Assembly: GCF_016612535.1 (NCBI RefSeq)
Contig: NZ_JAENXS010000002.1
Span: 1,116,001-1,180,000 of the forward strand
Direction: 5' to 3'
DNA length: 64,000 nt
From: Bradyrhizobium diazoefficiens
Lineage (GTDB): Bacteria > Pseudomonadota > Alphaproteobacteria > Rhizobiales > Xanthobacteraceae
Part shown: positions 41,606-50,703 of the stretch, piece after piece
Numbering within the stretch: position 1 is the first letter of the stretch
Layout: every line of letters begins with the position of its first letter
Position numbers and translations under genes: made by a program
The notes under the pieces: generated by a model
What the model was told of the DNA's origin: nothing
Seen by the model: the letters and a program-made list of their open reading frames with translations, nothing else
Database searches by the model: none

Positions 41606-42518
41606 GAAATCAGACCTCCCAAAGGGTTTCCCCAACCAAGATTTTTGGAAGGCTCGGCAAAGCGCCCGCTTCCGTTTGATTATGCCTGGCGATGAGAGGA
41701 TGGCATGCTGACAAGTTACCGGCAAGGTGAAACGGATTGCGACGATGCTGCATAAGGTGGCAGCGATTACGGTCTGAGAGACACACGGCTCAATTGCAGA
41801 TGGTTCGTGCAATCCAGAACAACTCCGAGCCGCGGACGCACCCTGGCGATCTCGCGACATGTTTTGCCCGAGTCTTGCGCGTCTCGTCACGCCCTCTCCG
41901 AAAGGGCGCAGGGAAGACCGGGCGCCGGCTGGCACCCATAAAGCCCCCATGCGAACATGATGCACACGTAATGCACAGGGGAGACACAGGGCAACCGAAA
42001 CTCGGCCTTCCCTGCGCGATGGTTGACGGCTTATGCGCGCTCTCCCCGGAGACGAGTTCCTTTTGCCTCCGTCACCCCGCAAAATGCACGCCACCGCATC
42101 GGTTGACGCAATGACGCCTTCGCGAAGGCTGGACCGTAGCGACGACGGCCAGGACCACACGGTTTCGCCGTACGCGAGCTTCCCTGCGTCGCCCAAGGGG
42201 CTTCGCAGGACATCGAGCGCCGTTCGTACAACGCGGCTTGCCTGTGGCTCACAGGGCTCGGCTCAATCCACTGCCCCGCCCTGCCACTTGCATCCGCGAC
42301 GGCGCTGCCCGCGTCCACCGCAATCCCTGCCCGCGTTCGTGACGACGTACGACCGCCCCTTTGGTGGGCTGGGATGCGCGACACATACGACAAATCCGAA
42401 TTTCGGTAAAGTGGAATGTTTTTGCCTGACGGGATTGACGGCTCTCTCGCGTGTTTTGCCTGGCGACAGCACAAGGGATTGTGGCTCCGTACGATTGTCC
42501 GGCCTGGGGCGCGAATGC
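41606..42518. repeat. Non-coding stretch made largely of dispersed repeat sequence
   Basis: About 900 bp with no convincing gene, although long frames are open on both strands because of high GC. None has a ribosome site or a recognisable family. The block from about 41870 to 42400 has the look of the dispersed intergenic repeats of Bradyrhizobium and Rhodopseudomonas, which are often annotated as spurious small ORFs. Short inverted segments are visible, for example CGCCTTCGCGAAGGC at 42114-42130. The first 100 bp should hold the promoter of the binding-protein gene. Confidence 0.45.
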
Positions 42519-42606
42519 GTAGGGTGGGTTAGCCGAAGGCGTAACCCACCACTTCCATTTCCGCGGATATAAAAGTGGTGGATTACGCTACGCTAATCCA
42601 CCCTAC
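42519..42606. repeat. Palindromic intergenic repeat, family B copy 2
   Basis: The first 32 bp equal those of 3602-3633, and the element closes with GGATTACGCTACGCTAATCC followed by ACCCTAC. Its end overlaps the DUF1428 gene: the stop codon of that gene (42603-42605, minus strand) is the CTA of the closing CCCTAC. Confidence 0.8.
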
Positions 42607-42968
42607 GAAGCAGACTCGTCGCTCGCGCTCAGCAGCTTCGTGAAGCCGCCATAAATCATGCGCTTGCCGTCGAATGGCATGTCGGAGCCCTTGAGCCGCG
42701 GATCGGCCATCACCTTCTTGTTCACGGCATCGCGGCTCGCGCGGTCGCTGTAGACGATCCAGGAGAACACCACGACCTCGTCCTCGGTGGCCATCACCGC
42801 GCGCGGAAACGATGTGAGCTCGCCATAGGGCACGTCATCACCGATGCATTCGACATAATCGAGCGCGCCATGCTCCATCCACACCGCGCAAGCCGTTCGC
42901 GCCAGCGCCTTGTAGGCCTCCATCTTGTCCTTGCGTACAGCCAGCACGAAACCATCGACATAGGGCAT
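42603..42968 (-). CDS. DUF1428 family protein
   Basis: The 121-residue protein starts MPYVDGFVLAVRKDKMEAYK, the standard opening of DUF1428, and contains the conserved VVFSWIVYSDRASRD and MPFDGKRMIYGGF segments. The fold is a dimeric alpha-beta barrel like that of YbaA/antibiotic-monooxygenase proteins, but no reaction is known. A ribosome site (AAGGAG) precedes the ATG at 42968. Its stop codon falls in a family B repeat. Confidence 0.85.
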   Translation of the reverse strand: MPYVDGFVLAVRKDKMEAYKALARTACAVWMEHGALDYVECIGDDVPYGELTSFPRAVMATEDEVVVFSWIVYSDRASRDAVNKKVMADPRLKGSDMPFDGKRMIYGGFTKLLSASDESAS

Positions 42969-43121
42969 CACGGATCTCCTTGGGTTGTGTGCCCCAGGAC
43001 GAACGGCGGCGCGGCAATCCGACCCGGGAACGCGATTTTCAGCTGAGGCAAACCGCCGCGAGCGGTGACGCGCGAGCCGCCGGAGAAGAGGCAAATCAGA
43101 CCTGAGGAGAGCACGCGGAAT

Positions 43122-43195
43122 TGGCTGGGGAACTAGGATTCGAACCTAGACAAACAGAGTCAGAGTCTGTTGTGCTACCGTTACACCATTCCCCA
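43122..43195 (-). tRNA. tRNA-Gln (anticodon CTG)
   Basis: The 74-nt minus-strand sequence folds as a standard cloverleaf. The acceptor is TGGGGAA/TTCCCCA, the anticodon stem ACAGA/TCTGT surrounds the loop CTCTGAC (anticodon CTG), and the T arm is CTAGG-TTCGAAT-CCTAG. The discriminator is G and the CCA end is encoded. No integrase or direct repeat is seen beside it, so it shows no sign of use as an attachment site. Confidence 0.95.
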
Positions 43196-43365
43196 ACGGA
43201 ATAGCCGAACAAATTCAACGCTTTATTGACTTGTCCGACTGCGGCCGGAAGCGCGTTTGGCGCAAATCACGGCTCAGGCGTGGCAGCGTTCTACCCGCTC
43301 GGCTTTGGGCTGGCAAGCGCCGCGGTCGGCTGTTCTGTGACTCGCGGGCAGGACTGGGGACACGC

Positions 43366-43569
43366 CTATTCCGGCACCAGCGTTGCAAGGCCGGCTTCGA
43401 TGATGGTGATGTCCTCGCTCACCTGCGTGATGGCTTGCTTCGGGTCGACACCGGTCACGGCCGCGAGCTGCCGCAGGAGGTCCTGGCGATGCGCCAAGAT
43501 CTCTTCCAGCGCATCGCGATCGTTCAGCCTGACATAGCCTTCGACGATCAATTCAACGGAACGAGACAT
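43366..43569 (-). CDS. Small helical protein of unknown function
   Basis: The 67-residue product (MSRSVELIVEGYVRLNDRDALEEIL onward, split for description) is helical and acidic, with HRQDLLRQLAAVTGVDPKQA in the middle. No family is recognised. It lies alone between tRNA-Gln and RNase Z on the same strand, preceded by a purine-rich site. Codon use is like that of its neighbours, which supports a real gene. Confidence 0.6.
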   Translation of the reverse strand: MSRSVELIVEGYVRLNDRDALEEILAHRQDLLRQLAAVTGVDPKQAITQVSEDITIIEAGLATLVPE

Positions 43570-43687
43570 ATGACTCTCAATACAAAAGCGTTTTCTGATC
43601 GCCGAAAATATCGCGCCGCCGCGCGGTTGCGGGAATGAAGTCGCGTCAACCTTGACAGGTAAGATTAATGGCCGCGCAACGCACTGC

Positions 43688-44593
43688 CTAAACAGCGACG
43701 CGATCGAAATCGGCGGCGATCCGGGCGTTCGGGAAAATCCTTGCCGCTTCCGTCAAAATCTCTTCGTTCTCATATCGGCCCGACAGATGCGTGAGCACGA
43801 GCCGTTGGACGTTGTTTGCGGCCGCGAACCGAGCCGCCTCCGCCGCGGTCAGATGGCCATAGTCCCGCGCGGTCGGCGCGTCGCGATCCAGGAACGTCGC
43901 CTCGATCACAAGCAGGTCTGCGCCTGCGACGTGTTCGGAGAGCCCATCGGTGGCCTCGATGTCGCCGATCACGACCAGCTTCTTGCCGCCGCTCGGAGGA
44001 CCCAGAACATCCTCCGGATCGATCGTCCGGCCGCCTTCAAGGATGCCCGGCCGTCCCGCGGCCAGCTCGCCGCGTAGGGGACCATCCGGCACATCAAGCG
44101 CAGCAAGGCGATCGGGCAAGAGATGGCGGCGCGCGGGGCTTTGCAATGAGAAGCCAAAACTGTCGGTGCCGCGGTGACGGACCGCAAAGCAGTCGATGGT
44201 GAAATCGCCGGCGTCGATAACCCGCCCTTCAGCCAGCGGCGCGAACTCCACCGCGATCGGCGCCCGGCCCGCGCCCCACAGGCCTGCAAGCATGCGGATG
44301 ACGATGTCGAGCGTGCCCGGACCGCCATGGACGGTCATCACGTCGGAGGTCTGCCGCAGCCCCAGGGTCGAGAAGAGACCGGGGATACCAAGCACGTGAT
44401 CGAGATGACCATGCGTCAGCAGAATGCGGTCGAGACGCCGAAATCCGGCACCGCTCCGTAACAGCTGGCGCTGTGTCCCTTCACCGCAATCGATCAGCAT
44501 GCGCTCGCCCGCGGCCTCGACGAGAAGCGCCGGATGATTGCGCTCGGCGGATGGGACGCTGGCCGAGGTGCCGAGAAATGTCAGGGCGAACAT
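43688..44593 (-). CDS. rnz: Ribonuclease Z / metallo-beta-lactamase-fold nuclease
   Basis: The 301-residue protein has the MBL zinc motif H61-x-H63-x-D65-H66 (LLTHGHLDHVLGIPG), further His and Asp ligands in VIGDIEATD and LTHLSGRY, and the N-terminal LTFLGTSASVPSAERN typical of RNase Z. The enzyme trims tRNA 3' ends. The nearby tRNA-Gln already encodes CCA, for which RNase Z is not strictly needed. It ends up 5 bp after the TetR gene stop, so the two may share a transcript. Confidence 0.85.
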   Translation of the reverse strand: MFALTFLGTSASVPSAERNHPALLVEAAGERMLIDCGEGTQRQLLRSGAGFRRLDRILLTHGHLDHVLGIPGLFSTLGLRQTSDVMTVHGGPGTLDIVIRMLAGLWGAGRAPIAVEFAPLAEGRVIDAGDFTIDCFAVRHRGTDSFGFSLQSPARRHLLPDRLAALDVPDGPLRGELAAGRPGILEGGRTIDPEDVLGPPSGGKKLVVIGDIEATDGLSEHVAGADLLVIEATFLDRDAPTARDYGHLTAAEAARFAAANNVQRLVLTHLSGRYENEEILTEAARIFPNARIAADFDRVAV

Positions 44594-44597
44594 CGTT

Positions 44598-45194
44598 CTA
44601 TTTCGACTGCATCTCCACCGCCTGCACCGCCACGTCCGCCACCTGCCGCAGCGCCTCGCGGTCGGAACCTGAGGACGCCATCACGCCCATCCCGACAGAC
44701 ACCGCCGAAACATAGCGCGCGAGTGCTGCGGGATCCGCCGTCGGCTTCAGATCGCCTTCGGCCTTGGCGCGGACGAAACGGTCGCGGAGCTGGTCTTCGT
44801 TCTCAGCGCGGCGGGCGGCGAGCTCGAACGGAACGTTTTCGGAGCCGGTGCCGCAGGCAATGCCGCCCTGCACGAGCAGGCAGCCCGGCGGATTGGCGGG
44901 ATCGGTCTGCTTCTGGGCGATACCCATCAGCATCCGCTCGGCGACCTCGCGAGCGGTGGGCGCGGCCACCACCTCGTCCATCCAGACGCTGCGGAGCTTG
45001 GTGTAGCGGTCGAGCGCAGCCTTCAGCAGGCCTTCCTTGTTGCCGAAGCAGGCATAGAGGCTCGGCGGATTGATGCCCATGGCCTCGGTGAGCTCTGCAA
45101 TGGTGGCGCCCTCGTAGCCGTGACGCCAAAACACTTCCATCGCCTGATCCAACGCCAATTCGGCGTCGAATTCGCGGGGGCGTCCCATGCCCAT
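44598..45194 (-). CDS. TetR/AcrR-family repressor, probable regulator of the adjacent RND pump
   Basis: The 198-residue protein has the N-terminal TetR helix-turn-helix (ALDQAMEVFWRHGYEGATIAEL, then GINPPSLYACFGNKEGLL) and a C-terminal ligand domain. The start may be the ATG at 45194 or that at 45188 (MGRPREF), which matches the usual TetR opening. It diverges from the RND operon across 200 bp that contain a 16-bp palindrome just before the pump gene, so it probably represses the pump. Confidence 0.9.
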   Translation of the reverse strand: MGMGRPREFDAELALDQAMEVFWRHGYEGATIAELTEAMGINPPSLYACFGNKEGLLKAALDRYTKLRSVWMDEVVAAPTAREVAERMLMGIAQKQTDPANPPGCLLVQGGIACGTGSENVPFELAARRAENEDQLRDRFVRAKAEGDLKPTADPAALARYVSAVSVGMGVMASSGSDREALRQVADVAVQAVEMQSK

Positions 45195-45362
45195 ATGCCC
45201 TTCTCCTTGGGTTCGGCGTCGTCCCTCAACCTAACGCCTGATCCTATCTATTTGTTCTAGCTTTATTTTCTCCTCCGCCTTCCCCTGCTTGCGGTAAGCG
45301 GCTACAATTTTCTTAGCAAACGGTACATAAGTATCTTGCGCTGCGATATCCACCTCCACATC

Positions 45363-45378
45363 TGTAGTGAACACTACA
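45363..45378. promoter_or_regulatory. Candidate TetR operator upstream of the second RND operon
   Basis: TGTAGTGAACACTACA is a perfect inverted repeat of 7 bp with a 2-bp centre, 16 bp before the adaptor ATG. Its size and place, near the start of the pump operon and in the divergent gap with a TetR gene, fit a repressor site. Confidence 0.65.
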
Positions 45379-45394
45379 TTTCTGGAGCGCGCAA

Positions 45395-46636
45395 ATGCCC
45401 CCCTCCCAAAATACCTCTCGCCCCGGCCGTATCCGCCGCCTGCTTGGCGGCGTTGCCATCGTGGGCTCGCTCGCCGTGGCCGGTTCGATCGCGACCGGCC
45501 ACTATTTCCGTGCGGCGCAAGCGACCGCGACGGCGGCCGCGACTGAGCAAGCCGTCCCTGTCACGGTCGCGCTGATCGAACCGCGGCAGACTGTGCTGTG
45601 GGACGATTTTTCCGGCCGGCTCGAGGCGATCCAACGCGTCGAGCTGCGCCCGCGCGTGGCCGGCGCAATCATGTCGACCAATTTCACCGAAGGCGCGCTG
45701 GTGAAGGCCGGCGACGTCTTGTTCAAGATCGATCCTGCGCCTTACGCGGCCGAGGTCGACAAGGCCAACGCCCAGCTCGAGGCGGCCAAGGCGCGCGTGG
45801 TGTTCACCCAGAGCGAGCTCGAACGCGGCGCCCAGCTCGTCGGCAATGCCGTCGTGACGCGGCGTGACTACGACCAGCGCGACAACGCCAACCGCGAAGC
45901 TATCGCCAACGTGAAGGCGGCCGAAGCGACGCTCCAGACCGCAAAGCTCAATCTCGACTACACCGAGGTGCGCGCGCCCGTGGACGGCCGCGTCGGCAAG
46001 ATCGAGATCACCGTCGGCAACCTCGTTGCCGCCGGCACCGCTTCCCCGGTGCTGACCTCACTGGTCTCGGTCAATCCGATCTACGCGTCCTTCGATGCGG
46101 ATGAAGAGGTCGTGCTGCGCGCGCTGAACTCGATCGCAGACGCCTCCGGCAAGCGCGGCAATCTCGACCAGATCCCGGTCGAGATGGCGACCTCCGGCGG
46201 CCTCTCGGCCAAGGGCCACATCCAGCTCATCGACAACCAGGTCAACGGCCAGAGCGGCACCATCCGCGTCCGCGCGGTCTTTGGGAACGAGGACGGCCGC
46301 CTCATTCCCGGCCAGTTCGCACGCGTGCGCATGGGCCAGCCGAAGCAGCAGACGCTGGTGATGATCGACGAGCGCGCGATCGGCACCGACCAGGACAAGA
46401 AGTTCGTGATGGCCGTCGGCGACGACAGCCGCGCGGTCTACCGGCCGATCACACTCGGCGGCTCGGTCGATGGCTTGCGTATCGTGACGGCGGGGCTGAA
46501 GCCCGGTGATCGCATTGTCGTCAACGGCCTGCAACGCGTGCGTCCCGGCGCTCTCCTCAAGACCGAAGTCGCGGCGATGGGCGCGCGCGGGCAGCAGGCC
46601 TCCAACCACAGCAACCAGGACGTGGTGCAACGCTAG
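45395..46636 (+). CDS. RND efflux periplasmic adaptor (MexE/AcrA-like)
   Basis: The 413-residue adaptor has an N-terminal anchor (LLGGVAIVGSLAVAGSIATG), two lipoyl half-motifs (LRPRVAGAIMSTNFTEGALV and YTEVRAPVDGRVGKIEITVGN), an intervening coiled-coil hairpin, and C-terminal beta-barrel domains. GGAG lies 8 nt before the ATG. It is paired with the permease gene 139 bp downstream; a repeat element occupies much of that gap. Expression is probably under the divergent TetR protein. Confidence 0.9.
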   Translation: MPPSQNTSRPGRIRRLLGGVAIVGSLAVAGSIATGHYFRAAQATATAAATEQAVPVTVALIEPRQTVLWDDFSGRLEAIQRVELRPRVAGAIMSTNFTEGALVKAGDVLFKIDPAPYAAEVDKANAQLEAAKARVVFTQSELERGAQLVGNAVVTRRDYDQRDNANREAIANVKAAEATLQTAKLNLDYTEVRAPVDGRVGKIEITVGNLVAAGTASPVLTSLVSVNPIYASFDADEEVVLRALNSIADASGKRGNLDQIPVEMATSGGLSAKGHIQLIDNQVNGQSGTIRVRAVFGNEDGRLIPGQFARVRMGQPKQQTLVMIDERAIGTDQDKKFVMAVGDDSRAVYRPITLGGSVDGLRIVTAGLKPGDRIVVNGLQRVRPGALLKTEVAAMGARGQQASNHSNQDVVQR

Positions 46637-46639
46637 TTG

Positions 46640-46745
46640 CGTCGCTCCGGGCCGGACGACGCGGCCCGGAATGACGAAATCATAGACCAAGACATCGCAT
46701 CTCGATCCCGGGTTTGCGGGCGACGCCCGCATCCCGGAGTGACGG
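46640..46745. repeat. Intergenic repeat between adaptor and permease genes
   Basis: The 139-bp gap inside the pump operon contains a GC-rich inverted stretch (CCGGGCCGGACGACGCGGCCCGG) and ends with CGGAGTGACGG, with CCCGGAATGACG also present. The last also closes the element at 1533-1617. A hairpin here could reduce permease expression relative to the adaptor. Confidence 0.4.
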
Positions 46746-46775
46746 GAGAGCTGTCTCTGACGCAGGGGCAAAGCC

Positions 46776-49700
46776 ATGAATCTCTCAAAGTTCTTCATCG
46801 ATCGTCCGATTTTTGCAGGCGTCCTTTCGGTCCTGATCTTCCTTGCGGGTCTGATCTCGCTGTTCGCGATGCCGATCTCGGAATACCCTGACGTCGTGCC
46901 GCCCTCCGTATTGGTGCGCGCGACCTATCCCGGCGCCAATCCCAAGGTGATCGCAGAGACGGTCGCGACGCCGATCGAGGAGCAGATCAACGGCGTCGAA
47001 GGCATGCTCTACATGTCGAGCCAGGCAACCACCGACGGCGCGATGACGCTGACGGTGACGTTCCGCCTCGGCACCGACCCCGACAAGGCGACGCAGCTGG
47101 TGCAGAACCGCGTGCAGCAGGCCGAGCCGCGCCTGCCGGCCGTCGTCCGCCAGCTCGGCATCATCACCAAGAAGTCGTCGCCCGACCTCACCATGGTCGT
47201 GCATCTGTTGTCGCCGAACAACCGCTACGACATGACGTATTTGCGCAACTACGCCGTGCTCAACGTCAAGGACCGGTTGGCCCGGATCGACGGCGTCGGT
47301 GACGTCCAGCTCTACGGCGCCGGCGACTATTCGATGCGGATCTGGGTCGATCCGCAGAAGGCGGCCGAGCATGGCCTGACCGCAAGCGATATCGTCAAGG
47401 CGATCCAGGCGCAGAACGTCGAGGCTGCGGCAGGCGTCGTGGGCTCCTCGCCGAACCTTAGGGGTATCGACCTGCAAATGTCGGTCAACGCCGAAGGGCG
47501 GCTTGCGAACGAAGAACAATTCGGCGACATCGTGGTCAAGACCGGCACGCGTGGAGAAGTCGTGCGGTTGCGCGACGTCGCGCGCATCGAGCTGGGCGCG
47601 TCCGAATACGGCCTGCGCTCGCTGCTCGACAACAAGCAGGCAGTCGCGATCCCGATCTTCCAGGCGCCGGGCTCCAATGCGCTGGAGATTTCCGGCCACG
47701 TCCGCGCCACCATGGCCGAGATCAAGAAGAACATGCCTGAAGGCGTGTCCTACCAGATCGTCTACGATCCCACCCAGTTCGTGCGCTCCTCGATCGAGGC
47801 CGTCATCCACACGCTGCTGGAGGCGATCGCGCTGGTGGTGCTGGTGGTGATCTTGTTCTTGCAGACCTGGCGCGCCTCCATCATCCCGCTGCTGGCGGTG
47901 CCGGTGTCGATCGTCGGCACCTTTGCGGTGATGCACCTGTTCGGCTTCTCCATCAACGCGCTCAGCCTGTTCGGCCTGGTGCTCGCGATCGGCATCGTCG
48001 TCGACGACGCCATCGTGGTGGTCGAGAACGTCGAGCGCAACATCGAGGGCGGACTGTCGCCGCGCGATGCCACCTATCAGGCGATGCGCGAGGTTTCGGG
48101 CCCGATCATCGCGATCGCCATGGTGCTGATCGCGGTGTTCGTCCCGCTCGCCTTCATCTCCGGCCTCACCGGCCAGTTCTACAAGCAGTTCGCGCTGACG
48201 ATCGCGATCTCAACCGTGATCTCCGCCGTGAATTCACTGACGCTCTCCCCAGCCCTATCGGCCCTCCTGCTCAAGGGTCATGATGAGCCGAAAGATCAGC
48301 TCACGCTGATCATGGAAAAGAGCCTTGGGTGGTTCTTCCGCCGCTTCAATCGTGCGTTCACCTACTCCTCGGAAAGCTATAGCGGCACCGTCACCAAGGT
48401 CATCTCCGGCAAGGCGGCGGTGATGGGGCTCTATGTGGTGCTGGTCGGCGTGACCGCCTTCCTGTTCCAGCAAGTCCCGAGCGGCTTTGTGCCGGGCCAG
48501 GATAAGCAATATCTGGTCGGCTTCTCGCGACTGCCCGATGGTGCAGCGCTCGATCGCACCGAAGAGGTGATCCGCAAGATGAGCGACATCGCGCTGACCC
48601 AGCCCGGTGTCGAGAGTTCGGTCGCCTTTCCCGGCCTGTCGATCGCCGGCTTCACCAACTCGTCCAACGCCGGCATCGTGTTCTCGACGCTGAAGCCGTT
48701 CGAGGAGCGCAAGGGGGCTGCGCTGAGCGGTAATGCGATCGCGGCCGACCTCAACAAGAAGTATTCCGGCATCCAGGAAGCCTTCATCGCCATGTTCCCG
48801 CCTCCCCCGGTCAACGGCCTCGGCACTATCGGCGGCTTCAAGCTGCAGATCGAGGACCGCGCCGGTCTCGGCTATGAGGCGTTGAACGAGGCAACCAAGG
48901 CCTTCATGACGGCGATGCAGAAGGCGCCGGAGATTGCCGGCGTGTTCTCGAGCTTCCAGGTCAACGTGCCGCAGCTGTTCGCCGACATCGACCGCACCAA
49001 GGCGCTCCAGTTAGGCGTGCCCGTGACGGAAGTATTCAACACGCTCCAGATTTACCTGGGCTCCTACTACGTCAACGACTTCAACAAATTTGGCCGCACC
49101 TATTCCGTCTATGTCCAGGCCGACGCGCCGTTCCGCGCCCGCGCCGACGACATCAGGCAATTGAAGGTGCGGTCGTCCTCTGGCGACATGGTGCCATTGT
49201 CGGCCCTGCTCACGATCCGCCAGAGTGCGGGCCCGGAGCGGGCAATCCGTTACAACGGCTTCCTGTCGTCCGACATCAACGCCGCCGCCGCGCCCGGCTT
49301 CTCCTCCGGTCAGGCCCAAGAGGCCGCGACGCGGATCGCCGCGGAAACGTTGCCGCCCGGTTTTGCCTTCGAATGGACCGACCTGACCTATCAGGAATTC
49401 ATCGCCGGCAATTCCGGCCTCTGGGTGTTCCCGCTGGCGATCCTGCTGGTGTTCCTGGTGCTCGCGGCTCTCTACGAGAGCCTGACCTTGCCGCTCTCGA
49501 TCATCATGATCGTGCCGATGGGGCTGTTGGCGGCGATGTTCGGCGTCTGGCTCTCCAAGGGCGACAACAACGTCTTTACCCAGATCGGATTGATCGTGCT
49601 GGTCGGCCTCTCCGCCAAGAACGCGATCCTGATCGTCGAATTCGCGCGCGAGCTCGAATTCGCCGGACGCACGCCGATCCGGGCCGCGATCGAGGCGAGT

Positions 49701-49964
49701 CGCCTACGGCTCCGTCCGATCCTGATGACGTCGATGGCCTTCATCATGGGCGTGCTGCCGCTGGTGCTCTCGACCGGCGCCGGCTCGGAGATGCGGCGGG
49801 CGATGGGAGTCGCGGTGTTCTCCGGCATGATCGGCGTCACCGTGTTCGGCCTGTTCCTGACGCCGGTGTTTTACGTGCTGCTCAGAACCGTCACCGGCAA
49901 CAAGGCGCTGGTGCATCACGGCAGCGACATCAGCGCCGCACCGGTTCAGGGCGCCGGCCACTAG
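46776..49964 (+). CDS. RND multidrug efflux permease, HAE1 type (AcrB/MexF-like)
   Basis: The 1062-residue pump has an N-terminal FFIDRPIFAGVLSVLIFLAG, the paired proton-relay Asp residues in GIVVDDAIVVVENVERN, and C-terminal GLSAKNAILIVEFARELEF and PRAMGVAVFSGMIG-like segments. Length and motifs match hydrophobic/amphiphilic exporters of the HAE1 family. Its stop overlaps the stop of the convergent TSUP gene by 3 bp. No outer-membrane channel gene is in the window. Confidence 0.92.
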   Translation: MNLSKFFIDRPIFAGVLSVLIFLAGLISLFAMPISEYPDVVPPSVLVRATYPGANPKVIAETVATPIEEQINGVEGMLYMSSQATTDGAMTLTVTFRLGTDPDKATQLVQNRVQQAEPRLPAVVRQLGIITKKSSPDLTMVVHLLSPNNRYDMTYLRNYAVLNVKDRLARIDGVGDVQLYGAGDYSMRIWVDPQKAAEHGLTASDIVKAIQAQNVEAAAGVVGSSPNLRGIDLQMSVNAEGRLANEEQFGDIVVKTGTRGEVVRLRDVARIELGASEYGLRSLLDNKQAVAIPIFQAPGSNALEISGHVRATMAEIKKNMPEGVSYQIVYDPTQFVRSSIEAVIHTLLEAIALVVLVVILFLQTWRASIIPLLAVPVSIVGTFAVMHLFGFSINALSLFGLVLAIGIVVDDAIVVVENVERNIEGGLSPRDATYQAMREVSGPIIAIAMVLIAVFVPLAFISGLTGQFYKQFALTIAISTVISAVNSLTLSPALSALLLKGHDEPKDQLTLIMEKSLGWFFRRFNRAFTYSSESYSGTVTKVISGKAAVMGLYVVLVGVTAFLFQQVPSGFVPGQDKQYLVGFSRLPDGAALDRTEEVIRKMSDIALTQPGVESSVAFPGLSIAGFTNSSNAGIVFSTLKPFEERKGAALSGNAIAADLNKKYSGIQEAFIAMFPPPPVNGLGTIGGFKLQIEDRAGLGYEALNEATKAFMTAMQKAPEIAGVFSSFQVNVPQLFADIDRTKALQLGVPVTEVFNTLQIYLGSYYVNDFNKFGRTYSVYVQADAPFRARADDIRQLKVRSSSGDMVPLSALLTIRQSAGPERAIRYNGFLSSDINAAAAPGFSSGQAQEAATRIAAETLPPGFAFEWTDLTYQEFIAGNSGLWVFPLAILLVFLVLAALYESLTLPLSIIMIVPMGLLAAMFGVWLSKGDNNVFTQIGLIVLVGLSAKNAILIVEFARELEFAGRTPIRAAIEASRLRLRPILMTSMAFIMGVLPLVLSTGAGSEMRRAMGVAVFSGMIGVTVFGLFLTPVFYVLLRTVTGNKALVHHGSDISAAPVQGAGH

Positions 49965-50689
49965 ATCAGCGAGATGCCCGACAACAACAGGAGGACGAGC
50001 ACGGTCTTGCGAAAGACCGTCTCGTTGACCCTGTGAAAGGCGATCACGCCGAGCGCGGAGCCGGCGAACAACGCCGGCAGGCTGACGGCGAGGTCGACGA
50101 AGACCTTTGACGACAGATCCTGATGTCCGACCAGCAGGACGATCGCGAACAGCTGCATCGCGGCGATGAACGGCTGCACCAGGCCGCGCTGCTCGCTCTT
50201 GGGCACGCCGCGCATGTCGCACCAGATCGTCGGGATCGCACCGGGCATGGCGGTCAGGCCGCCGACGAGCCCTCCCCCGAATCCGATCAGCGCAACCCAG
50301 TGACGGCCGACGGCCTCACCGGCGGTCACCAGCGTCGGCCGCAGCAGCATATAGGCGGCATAGAGCGCAACGACCGCGCCAAAGCCGCGCCTGAGCAGAT
50401 GCGTATCGGTCGACTGCAACAGCGAGACGGCGATAGGAACGCCGATCAATCCACCGACGATCAAGAGCAGGCTTCCTTCCCAGCGGATGCTGCGCCGGAG
50501 CGCCCACAGATTGGTCGCCTGCACACCGATGCTGCACGCCATCATCAGTGGCACGGCCTCGAGCGGCTGAAACACCCGCAGCAGGATCGCACCGGCGACG
50601 GCGGAGAATGCGAAGCCCGAAAGCCCCGAGACGAAGGCTCCAGCGAACACGGCGACGCTGAGCAGCAGCAGGGTCGTGATGTCAGGCAC
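49961..50689 (-). CDS. TSUP (TauE/SafE) family membrane permease
   Basis: The 242-residue protein has about seven to eight spans and the TSUP opening LLSVAVFAGAFVSGLSGFAFSAVAGAILL, with a second similar half (GFGGGLVGGLTAMPGAIPTI). TSUP proteins move sulfite, sulfonates or organic anions across the inner membrane. No sulfur-metabolism gene is adjacent, so the substrate is open. It converges with the RND permease and overlaps its stop codon. Confidence 0.88.
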   Translation of the reverse strand: MPDITTLLLLSVAVFAGAFVSGLSGFAFSAVAGAILLRVFQPLEAVPLMMACSIGVQATNLWALRRSIRWEGSLLLIVGGLIGVPIAVSLLQSTDTHLLRRGFGAVVALYAAYMLLRPTLVTAGEAVGRHWVALIGFGGGLVGGLTAMPGAIPTIWCDMRGVPKSEQRGLVQPFIAAMQLFAIVLLVGHQDLSSKVFVDLAVSLPALFAGSALGVIAFHRVNETVFRKTVLVLLLLSGISLI

Positions 50690-50703
50690 GGTCCACCCTC
50701 CGC

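Noticed and set aside
41606..42196. N-terminal extension of the Liv binding protein by almost 200 codons
   Set aside because: The ATG at 41605 has a strong ribosome site and directly starts a Sec signal. The extension lies in repetitive DNA and would bury the signal peptide.
42033..42572. A 179-codon plus-strand frame in the intergenic block
   Set aside because: It has no ribosome site or domain, runs into a family B repeat, and its composition is Arg/Pro/Ser-rich as in random GC-rich frames.
43122..43195. tRNA-Gln as an integration site for a genomic island
   Set aside because: No integrase, no second copy of the tRNA end and no change in gene character were seen on either side.
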